From Mrakia gelida (taxonomy: Eukaryota > Basidiomycota > Tremellomycetes > Cystofilobasidiales > Mrakiaceae), in the NCBI GenBank assembly GCA_024345305.1, contig BRON01000013.1:1116001-1180000 (forward strand): 64,000 bases of DNA. Direction: 5' to 3'. The stretch's first letter is position 1, and each line of letters opens with the position of its first letter. A program made the translations under genes and the position numbers. This document shows, piece by piece, positions 11,030 to 20,098 of the stretch. The notes below the pieces were generated by a model that saw nothing but the letters and a program-made list of their open reading frames with translations, made no database searches and had not been told where the DNA came from.

Positions 11030-12861
11030 ATGTCCACCGCTCTCGACCAGTCCTCCTCCAACAACTCCGTCGACCCTGTCAACACCGACAAGAAGCGAGA
11101 GGTCGCTCAGTACGAGGCTCCTCCCCTCCGAGGGCAGGTCACTCCTCGTTCGTGCTCTTCCTCCCTCCGGTTGTTTCTTTTCTCGTCCCACGCGCTAACA
11201 CCACGTCCCCCTTCCGCTTCCCTTCTCTCCAGACGGACACCCAGTGGATACCAGTCAGCCTGGATTCCCCGTCTACCACAGGAAGGTGAGTTCTCTCGCA
11301 CGAACCTCGTCGACGACGAACGACGTGGTCAAGCACTCGAACTGGTGCTGACCTCCTTCCTTCCCTCTCTTCCAGTTCGCGGACCCTGCTCCTCTTGGTC
11401 TCTTCTCTTTCGGAATTGCCACCTTCGTGAACTCCATGTATGTGGTGAGTCGCGAATTCTGTCCTTCATCTCGTTGGCTCGCTCGTTCGCTCGAGTCTTG
11501 CCAGCGCGTCTCGACCTTCCCTCCCTCCCGGCTGTGACGCCTCGTCGAACCCTCCCACTGATCCTCACCCTCGTCGTCTTCATCAGTTGAACGTTCGTGG
11601 TATTGAGACTCCCAACGTTATCATCTCCCTCGCTCTCTTCGTGGGGGGACTTAACACAGTTCTCGCTGGGTGAGTTCTGCATCTTCTTCCTCGTCTCTCT
11701 CTCGCACCCCCTCCTCCCTCCCCCTGTTGTCAAGCTCAAGCTGATCCTCGTTTCATCTTCAACCCCCTTCAGAATGTGGGAGTTCGCTTCGTGAGTATCT
11801 ACCATCCCTCTGTCGTTGCTGCCGAGAGAAAGCTCACCCTCTCCGTTTGTTTACATCTCGCTCGAATCGCAGAGGAAACACCTTCGCCGCTACCACTTTC
11901 GTGCGTCTCCTGTCTTTCGCTCAGTCATGATCCACTCGTCGCTGCTTACTGATCTTCAATTCTTTCCTCCTTCCAGACCAGTTACGGAGGATTCTACCTC
12001 TCGTTCGGAGTGAGTGTGAAACAACAACAAGGAGACGCGTCTCGTTTCGATTCGGCTTGCTGACTTCGTCCTCCCTTCTCTTCTTCGCTCTCTAGATTGC
12101 TCTTCTGTAAGTTTCGCCCATCAACTCTCGATAACTCTTCGTTCTCTGCCCAATCGTTGACCTCTTTCTCTCCCTCCCTCTTTCAGCCCCGCTTCGGGTG
12201 TCCAGGCATCCTACGTCGTCGACGCGACCGGCAAAATGCTCACTGGACTCGCCCTTCTCGGTGGATACAAGCAACTCGGAAACGCTCTCGCTATCTACCT
12301 TCTTTCTTGGATGATGTGAGTCTGCTTCGCCTCCCTTCGTTTCGAGGGCGTCAGTCGTGCTCACCTGCCTCCTCTTTCGCAGCATGTCCTTCATCTTCAT
12401 CCTCGGAGCCTTCAAGTCCAACGCCTGCCTCGTCGGCATGTTCGTTTGCGTCTTCTTCCAGTTCATGTTGTGCGTATCCCTCTTTCCTTGCCCTTCTTTC
12501 GCTCGCTCGTCCTCCCTCCGTCGCGTCGAGCAGCGTCCTGACCTCCTCCTCCCTCCCTTTTTTCCTCTCTCCAGCCAAGCCATCGGATACATGAACTACG
12601 TCGACCACATCATGACCGGACACGCTAAGTGGTTCCACATCGCCGGATGGTTCGTCTCCCTCCCTTCCCTCTCGAAACGAAAACAAACCCAAAGCTGACC
12701 CTCCCCCTTTCTCTTCGCCGTCTCGCAGGTTCGGACTCGGAACCGCTTTCCTCGCCTTCTACGTCGCCTTCGCCGCTTTGATCTCCCCCGTCGGAATGAC
12801 CTACTTCAGGATCCCCGTCTTCCAGCTCGGAGGAAACAAAAAGGAGAAGGAGGGTCACTAA
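11030..12861 (+). CDS. Acetate transporter, GPR1/FUN34/YaaH (Ato) family, copy 1
   Basis: Six-TM plasma-membrane acetate/ammonium-related transporter. ATG at 11030. The hydrophilic N-terminus ends GFPVYHRK and joins FADPAPLGLFSFGIATF, the family signature (usually NPAPLGL, here DPAPLGL). TM segments follow across about ten small exons: NVIISLALFVGGLNTVLAG, GNTFAATTF, SYGGFYLSFGIALLPASG, NALAIYLLSWMIMSFIFILG, CLVGMFVCVFFQFML and GTAFLAFYVAFAALISPVG, ending GGNKKEKEGH. The exon 1 donor must be GTTCGT (after VTP) to keep frame. Its near-copy lies inverted at 17541-18961. Ato proteins are usually induced by acetate and glucose-repressed; no clear binding site was identified here. Confidence 0.9.
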
Positions 12862-12885
12862 ACGACGCGCGCACCACGATCTCGA
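11312..12885 (+). repeat. Left arm of large inverted repeat (transporter copy 1)
   Basis: From inside the intron before the FADPAPLGL exon to just past the stop codon, this segment is strongly similar to the reverse complement of about 17515-19010, in introns as well as exons. Homology starts around the shared intron words CGAACGACGTGGTCAAGC and ends shortly after TAAACGACGCGC. Spacing between arms is about 4.6 kb, occupied by the RRM gene. Boundaries were set by eye. Confidence 0.8.
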
Positions 12886-13265
12886 TCTTGCCTCGCCTCG
12901 GTGCCGGCGGGAGGGGGTAGTCTAGATCTTCCGTTTTTGGGTTGCCTATTGAGTTGCAGTTTTAACAAGTCTTCTTTACGATATCTAAACGATCGATTAA
13001 TAGTGGGGAGCTTTTCTACCCCTTCAGATGAACGAACGGGGACGAGAAACGAAAGTCGACGCGTGGCAGCTCGCGAGTCTTCCTCCTCTCCTTCTTCTCC
13101 TCTCCTCTTCAGGAGCAGCTGAAACACAATCGAGGGAAATCAAGCACGAAACACAAACCACGCTCAGTACCACACAAACTCGAAAGCAGCAAAAAGCGAA
13201 CGAAGCAAACCGTCCAACCCGTCGTCTCCTCCCTCTCCTCTCTCAACACCGCCCCACTACCCTCC
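12862..13265. other. Convergent intergenic region
   Basis: Tail-to-tail spacer between transporter copy 1 and the RRM gene, holding both 3' UTRs. It contains AT-richer words (12950-13015, ATCTAAACGATCGATTAATAG) plausible for poly(A) signalling. No gene seen. Confidence 0.4.
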
Positions 13266-16200
13266 CTACCTCCACTCAGCATTCCCTGACATTCCTCGCA
13301 AGATTTGAATCAGCTCGGGGAAGGGTGGCAGGTTCGGTCTGGATCGAACGAAGCGAGATCGAGTCAGCGACGACGAACGGAACGAGCGAGCGAGAGAAGT
13401 CGAGAAAGAGAGAGAGGGAAGAGAGGAGGGATGTGACGAACCCGAATCGGTGGAGGAGGAACTTTCTACGAGGGATGAAGACGAGAAAGAGGGTTAGGGA
13501 GGGAAGGAAAAAAGGCAGCGGAAAAGAGGGGGGTAGCGAGGATGGAGTGCTGACCTCGACGACGCGTCCAACCCATTCAACATCGCTTCGGACCCCGACC
13601 CCAACGCAACCTCCCTCCTCGACGGGGGTGCATCGAAGACATTCGGAGGTCTTCCAAACGGGCTCGGGCCGGGAGGAGGAGGAGGTAAGAACGTCGGAAG
13701 AGGGATTCGGTTCGCGTCGCTGAGCTGAGGAGGAGGAGCAGCGGCGGTGGTTCGTCGAGCTTGAGGTTCTCGGCGGGAGGCGTGGGAAGGGTTGTGGTAG
13801 GAGACGTTGATGAGGGTTGAGCCGAGACGACGACCTGTAGAGAGGATCGAAGAAACAGATCAGCGAGGAGAGGATTGGGGAAGAGAGGAAAGCGAGCAAG
13901 ACGAACCGTCCATCGCTTCGAGGGCTGTTCGAGCTTGGTCTTCCGTCTGAGAAGCACGATATCGAAGTCAAAGTCAGCTCGCGCGGACATCGAAAGAAAA
14001 GAGAACGAAACAAAGAAAAAGACTCACAGCAAACGCGACGAACCCCGTCCCCGTCGAGTACCCAGTCGATCCGAACAAGACTCGAGCGCTGCGTAAAAAA
14101 CCACCAAGCCCTGCATCAGCTCATCTTCCCTCCCTTTTGACTCGACACAGACGAAGGAAGATCAAGAGACCCACCTCGTAACCCTCCCAAACACCCCAAA
14201 AGCTCTGACGAGATCATCATCTCGAATCTTGGAGTTGAGTCCAGAGAGGTGCAGGTTTCGAGGATCGACGAGGTTTCCATTCGGCAGAGGAACGAGGCTT
14301 CGAGTGGTTGGGTTGAAGGGTTTGGGTCTGGGTTTGGGAGTGGGTCTGGTGAGGACGACGAGGGGGTTAGAACGAAAGGTCGACGAGACGCGACGCGACG
14401 AGGACGGGTCGAGACGAACCTTGAAGCAGGAACAGGGAGAGAAGGAGGTTGCTGGTTCGTAGGATAGGGTGATGGGGCTGGGATTGGATGGTCGGTTGTA
14501 GATGGGGATCTGTGATGGAAGGAAGAGGCGAAGTCAGTCCACGAGCGAGGAGAGAGGTGAGACGCGACGAACTGCTGAGACGAGGACTTCGACGACTGCT
14601 GCTGTTGTTGTTTCGACTTCTTGCGGATGGGAGGAAGAGCCTGCGTGGAAGGTTCCTGATCGAGTTTGCTCGATGATGCGCTGTTCGACAATGAGTGGAC
14701 GAGATCAGTCAGCTTGCGCAAAAGATGAAAGAAGGAGAAGAAGGCGACTGACGATTCGCTCGACGCGTTGTGATCAAGACGAGGTCGCTTGGGAGGTCTT
14801 GCTTCCGGCCTTGAAGTCGATGAAGGTCTTCATGTCCAATGACAGAAGCAGACCCAGTCAGCCAAAGGGTCTTCGAAAAGCAGGAACGAGATGTGCTCAC
14901 CCCCGTCGCGTCAATCCCTCCAACTGTTCTCCCTTTGACGCGTTTTCCTCACCCTCGTCCTCATCCGACTCGACCACTCTCCTCGTCTTCTTGGAGGATG
15001 GCGACATTTGAGGTGACCTATCAACCAAAACCAAAGCTCCAGCTCGTGTCAGCTAAGCCTCTCGTCGCCTTCTCGAGTCGAAAGTTAGAACAGAAACGAG
15101 ACGAACCTCTCGACAACCTCCTCCTCATCACTCAACTCACTCAGTTCACTGTCACTCTCCCCTCCCATCTCTCCCACTCCCACCTCTCCCTTCCCAGTCT
15201 TCTTCACCTCCCCTCCACCAGCCCCGCCCTCCTCTTCGACTTCCTCATCCTCACTCTCACTCCCACTCCCACCCTCCCTCCCACTCCTCATCTCCCTCTT
15301 CCTCTTCCTCGTCTCTCTGTAGAACCTAATCACCACTCCCCCCTCCCCCCTCCCACTCCCCGTCCCCTCCCAACTGGGCATCACACTCGTCCTCACATAG
15401 CTCGCGATGGCTGGTCTTTGGGCGGAGGGGAGAGAGAGGTAGGTTGTGATGTGCGTGGCGAGGAGGGTGAGTTCGGAGGTTGACCAGCGGGGGGCGGGCC
15501 TGTTGTGCGACGAGCGAACGAAGGAGGGAGAAGAAGAGAGGGGGTTAGGGAGAGGAGGGGGGGGGGGGGGAGAGAGAGAAAGGGAAGGGAGGGAGGGGAC
15601 GTACGCTTTCTTGGTCTTGAGAGAGGAGGGTTTGGGAGGAGGAGGGGAAGAGGAGTCCTCGTCTTCGTCCGTTGTTGTTGAGGCGTCGGGTCCTGAGTCC
15701 TCCCTTTCCTCGTCCATCTGTTCCTCCCCTTCGGGCTCTTCCATCTGACCCTCTTCCCCGTCGAGCTCCTCCTCCATCTCGAGAACCGGCGTGGCAAGCA
15801 GCTGGTGGTGGTGGTAGCGAGATTTTCGATCTGGAGGAGGACGAGCCGCGGTGGACGTGTCGAGGTTGGTGTTGATGGAGAGAGGCTGAGGTTGAGGAGG
15901 TTCGGAGTGGGAGTGGGAGGAGCCTGAGAAGAGGAGGGAGGAGGAGATGAGTTGGTGGTGAGGGGAGTGGGGAGGGGTTGATCTGAAGGTACAGGGAGGG
16001 AGGAGTGGGAGAAAGAGGGGTGGGAGGAGAGGGTGACCGGTGAGTGCTCGCTCGGGTGAATGCTCGACGAGCTGAAGGAGCGAGAGAGATACTGTAGAGA
16101 GGGGAGAAGAGAGACGGACCTTTCGTCTAGAGCAGAGGTAGAACGGAATCCGTCGGTGAGGCTGGGGAAGGAGAGGCCTAGAACATCCTCGGTGCTGCAG

Positions 16201-16901
16201 GACGAAGAGACAAAGAGGAGGAAGAGGAGGAGGTGAGTGAGCTCGTTCGTTTCGTTTCGTCCGGTTTCCTCCCCTCCCCTCTCCTGCCTCTCATCATCAA
16301 TTTCTCACCAACCTTGGTTCAAAACAGAGGAACCGAAAGACTCACCTCCTCCCACTCTCTTTCTTCCCTTCTCCCTCCTCCTTCAAATGAACCCCCAGCG
16401 CGACGAGCAGCCTTCGAGTTTGAGATTCAGCGGCAGCTTCGACCTTGATGTTCTCGAGATGAGGTTCTTCGTTCGACCTGCGAGACAGAAGAGAAGCGAA
16501 AGAGGGCAGAGTCAACAATTAGTCCTCTGTAAGCCTATGAGACGAGAAAAGCTCGAGCGAAGACGAGAGAGGGGAGTTGTGGCGAGGAGGAGCTCGAGCT
16601 CACTCACCTCCTCGTCCCCTCGCCACCATCCCCCTCTCCCAACCCATCCACCTCCTTACCGCCCTCAGGATCACCTCTCACCAACAACCCTGCACCCTCC
16701 CACTCCCCTTCCCTTAAAATCGAGCTCTGAGAAGCATCCCAGTTGTCTCCGTCTCCCTCTCGAGCTCGAGGAGGAGGAGTCTGGTCGTTTCGAACGACGA
16801 AGCTGGTCAGCTCCACTCTCTCCATACCTCCCCTTCTGACCCATCAGAAAGAAACGAAGACAACTTACCTCATCGTGGTTGAGAAGTCTTGAGAGATCCA
16901 T
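13266..16901 (-). CDS. RRM-domain RNA-binding protein A
   Basis: ATG at 16899-16901 (MDLSRLLNHDE). An acidic, low-complexity N-terminus (GDGDNWDASQSSILREGEWE; later EEGQMEEPEGEEQMDEERED) precedes a segment APRWSTSELTLLATHITTYL of unclear type, a basic KKTRRVVESDEDEGEE, and RPPKRPRLDHN, a likely NLS next to a CAA/CAG glutamine run. A single RRM follows: NLVDPRNLHLSGLNSKIRDD, LVRAFGVFGRVTSARVLFGS, GTGFVAFATEDQARTALEAM and GSTLINVSYHNPSH. The C-terminus reads KFLLHRFGPNLPPFPELIQI and ends GNAEWR at 13266. Several introns need GTTCGT donors. Role is probably nuclear mRNA binding; no specific ortholog recognised. It lies between the two transporter copies. Confidence 0.7.
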
Positions 16902-17540
16902 GGCGAGAAGGGGAAATGTGGTTGGGAGGAAGGATGGAAGCGGAAAGGGGGAGGTCAAGAGGTCAACCGGTCAGATGAGAAACCAAACAACGGAGGCGCG
17001 TAAGGCGCGTCGTCGTGAGTGATTTTAGGAGGGGTGGGAAGAGGGAGAGGAGAGTCGAGGGTGGATGGGTGTCAGCGAGGAGAGAAGAAGGAGCTGAGAG
17101 GGGGGAGGGAAGGTGGGCGGGGAGGGGACGAGGAGAGGGGAGGAGAAGGGAGGGAGGGGGATCGTTCGTTGAGCTGAGCTTCGGCTCGTCGCAGGAATCC
17201 TGACCGTTCAGCTCTCCCTTCTTGAGGAGAAGACGAAAGGGAGAGTAGAGACTGAGCTGAGGAGGAAAGGATGTCGAGGGTGGGAAGAGTGCGATGCAGT
17301 CGATGGACGACGAGGGAGAGAAGGAGCAGCCGAAGGTGAGGTGAGCTTCGCTCTTCTCCGCGGTCGCCTCGTGAATGAAAAATCGACCATTAGTGGGATC
17401 ATGATAGACATAGACTAGTAGCAGTAGTAAAAGCAAAGGCAAAAGCAAAAGCAACCCAAAAACGGAAGATCTACCCACTCCTACGAAACCGAGAGCGAAA
17501 GGAAACGAAACGAGCGAGATCGAGATCTTGAGCGCGTCGT
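16902..17540. other. Promoter region of RRM gene A
   Basis: About 640 bp upstream of RRM gene A and downstream of transporter copy 2. A repetitive word series at 17420-17455 (GTAGTAAAAGCAAAGGCAAA) is the only texture noted. ORFs here have no domain content. Confidence 0.4.
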
Positions 17541-19010
17541 TTAGTAACCCTCCTTCTCCTTCTTGTTTCCTCCGAGCTGGAAGACGGGGATCCTGAAGTA
17601 GGTCATTCCAACGGGAGAGATCAAAGCGGCGAAGGCGACGTAGAAGGCGAAGAAAGCGGTTCCGAGTCCGAACCTGCGAGACGGCGAAGAGAAAGGGGGA
17701 GGGTCAGCTTTGGGTTTGTTTTCGTTTCGAGAGGGAAGGGAGGGAGACGGACCATCCGGCGATGTGGAACCACTTAGCGTGTCCGGTCATGATGTGGTCG
17801 ACGTAGTTCATGTATCCGATGGCTTGGCTGGAGAGAGGAAGAAAAGGAGGGAGGAGGACGTCAGGAAAGACGAGAGCGAAGAAAGGGCAAAGGGAGATGA
17901 ATACGCACAACATGAACTGGAAGAAGACACAGACGAACATGCCGACGAGGCAGGCGTTGGACTCGGAGGCTCCGAGGATGAAGATGAAGGACATGCTGCG
18001 AAAGAGGGAGGCAGGTGAGCACGACTAACGCCCTCGAAACGAAGGGAGGCGAAGCAGACTCACATCATCCAAGAGAGAAGGTAGATAGCGAGAGCGTTTC
18101 CGAGTTGCTTGTATCCACCGAGAAGGGCGAGTCCAGTGAGCATCTTGCCGGTGGCGTCGACGACGTAGGAGGCCTGAACTCCAGAGGCGGGGCTGAGAGA
18201 CAGAGAAAGGGAAAGAGAGAGGTCAGCAGGTGAGACGAGAGGAACGAAGATGCCGAGAATATATGGGCGAGGCTTACAGAAGAGCGATCTAAAGAGCGGA
18301 GAAGAGAAGGGAGGACGAAGTCAGCAAGCCGAATCGAAATCGAACGCGTCTCGTTGTTGTCGTTTTGCACTCACTCCGAACGAGAGGTAGAATCCTCCGT
18401 AACTGGTCTGGAAGGAGGAAAGAATTGAAGATCAGTAAGCAGCGACGAGTGGATCATGACTGAGCGGAAGATAGGACACGCACGAAAGTCGTAGCGGCGA
18501 AGGTGTTTTCGCTGCGATTCGAGCGAGATGTAAACAAACGAAGAGGGTGAGCTTTCTCTCGGCAGCATCGAGAGAGGGATGGCAGATACTCACGAAGCGA
18601 ACTCCCACATTCTGAAGGGGGGTGAAGATGAAACGAGGATCAGCATGAGCATGATAACGGGGGGAGGGGGGGGGGGGGGGGAGGAGGGGGTGCGAGAGAG
18701 ACGAGGAAGAAGATGCAGAACTCACCCGGCGAGAACGGTGTTGATCCCTCCTACGAAGAGGGCGAGGGAGATAATAACGTTGGGAGTCTCGATACCACGG
18801 ACGTTCAACTGAGGAGGGAAGGATTGGATCAGTGGGAGGATTCGAGCCAGCGAGCGAGCGGACGAGACGAACAGGAGGAATATGCGACTCACCACATACA
18901 TGGAGTTCACAAAGGTGGCAATTCCGAAAGAGAAGAGACCAAGAGGAGCAGGGTCCGCGAACTGGAAGGGAGGGAAGGAAGAAGGAGGTCAGCACCAGTT
19001 CGAGTGCTTG
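17515..19010 (-). repeat. Right arm of large inverted repeat (transporter copy 2)
   Basis: Mirror of 11312-12885. Within one intron this arm has a C-tract (G run 18666-18681 on the plus strand) much longer than the corresponding tract in copy 1, a clear length difference between otherwise matching introns. Confidence 0.8.
17541..18961 (-). CDS. Acetate transporter, GPR1/FUN34/YaaH family, copy 2, lacking copy-1 first exons
   Basis: The core from FADPAPLGLFSFGIATF (exon starting at 18961) to KEKEGY and the stop at 17541 is intact and nearly identical to copy 1, with mostly silent changes and a few replacements (GINTVLAG for GLNTVLAG, ASESN for AFKSN, final GY for GH). Intron positions match and intron sequences are still alike. 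Upstream of 18961 the similarity stops about 60 bp into the intron: the exons coding the soluble N-terminus and GFPVYHRK are not found within the next kilobase. The gene may use an unrelated first exon (see 19020-19560) or be a 5'-truncated duplicate. The maintained frame argues for continuing selection or gene conversion. Confidence 0.75.
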
Positions 19011-19019
19011 ACCACGTCG

Positions 19020-19690
19020 TTCGTTGGCGACTTCGCTCGCTAGAAAAGAGTTGGGGAAACAAGCTACGGAAGGAAGGGAGGGGGAAGAAGAGTCAGCTGA
19101 ACGAAGAAGGAACAGCGAGCTGATGTCTGGGAGAAGGGAGAGGGAGAGTGAAAGGAAAGGAAGGAGGGTTCAGCTCGAGCTCACCGTTGTTCCAGCCCTC
19201 GCCTTTCTCGACCAGCACGATCGCCGTCTCTGCCTCTCATCCCAAGTCCTGAGGCGAACTCATCTGGGAACCCTTGCAGATACAACCCCTTGCTCGAGGA
19301 GCTCCTCCTCGTCCGCTCTTCTCAGCAAAGCATCGAGAAGAAGGAGCTGTTTGAGCTCGAGTTCGACGGGCAGGTCCGACCTCGTCCTCACCCTCTTCTC
19401 GCAGGCAATGCAGGTCTGCTTCTCATTATCCAACTGAGCGACCGTCCTTGCTATTGAGCCGCATATCCGTAGAATCGAGCAGGCGGTCGTTGAGAGCGTC
19501 GAGAGCTCGCCTTGTTTTGCGCTTCCTGTCTCCAAATAGGACTGCGCTGAAACGTTGAGCTCACGAGGAGCCTTCGAGTTTCGCAGAGGATGATAGCAAA
19601 CGTCGAAGAGCTCTCTGTCTCGAGTACCGAACGGAGAGGTATCGCAAGGGAAAGAGAGAGCTTTCAGAAACGCGTCTCTGATGGACGCGT
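19020..19690 (-). CDS. Possible small gene or 5' exons for transporter copy 2, unrecognised
   Basis: On the minus strand a long open frame (about 19690 to 19258) reads RDAFLKALSFPCDTSPFG, LFDVCYHPLRNSKAPREL, LSTTACSILRICGSIARTVA and LPVELELKQLLLLDALLRRA, helical and acid-rich at its end. Downstream there is a well-formed minus-strand intron at about 19136-19187 (GTGAGCTCG donor, GCTGAACC branch, polypyrimidine, CCCAG) and a second branch/acceptor near 19066-19098. These could be exons leading into transporter copy 2 or a separate small gene. I recognise no domain. Plus-strand frames in the same interval are also open, so strand is not settled. Confidence 0.25.
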
Positions 19691-19729
19691 TTGACGAGCG
19701 TCGAGGTTGATGAGGGGAGGAGGAAGGGA

Positions 19730-20081
19730 GGTGAGTGAGTCTCGAGCTCGAGCGATCTTATCCCCTTCGTGTCTTCGCCCTCATCTTCGCCTAATTCAGC
19801 AAGCCGTCTCGAGCACGCGCCCTCATTCCCTGCTTCCTCGAAAGAGAGTCGCGTCTCTCCCAAGAGGGGCAAAGAAATCAGCTGATCGCCTTCCGAAATG
19901 ACCTCCTCTCCCTCCCTCCCTTCCCCATCTCCTTTCACCTCCCAACCATCAGCATCGCCTTCCCCTCCCTCTCTCTCTCTCAGAACCCTTTCTTTCAGCC
20001 AGCACTCTCTCCTTCATCAGCAGACTCTCTTCCCATCTACAGCAACGGGGGAATAATCGACGAACGACCTCGCTCGCTCCA
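19730..20081 (+). CDS. Possible small plus-strand coding segment, unrecognised
   Basis: A plausible plus-strand intron (GTGAGTGAG donor at 19732, CTAATTCAG acceptor at 19800) is followed by an open exon reading SRLSQEGQRNQLIAFRNDLL, SLPPFPISFHLPTISIAFPS, then LPIYSNGGIIDERPRSLQ and a TAA at 20081. The exon looks coding in composition but I could not connect it upstream in a stop-free frame and see no known domain. It may be a 5' leader of the RRM gene starting at 20099. Confidence 0.2.
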
Positions 20082-20098
20082 GTAAGCTCGAGCTCACC

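Noticed and set aside
19561..19938. Minus-strand open frame with acidic content (EEVISEGDQLISLP)
   Set aside because: A good plus-strand intron (19732-19800) crosses it and no minus-strand donor fits; treated as a shadow.
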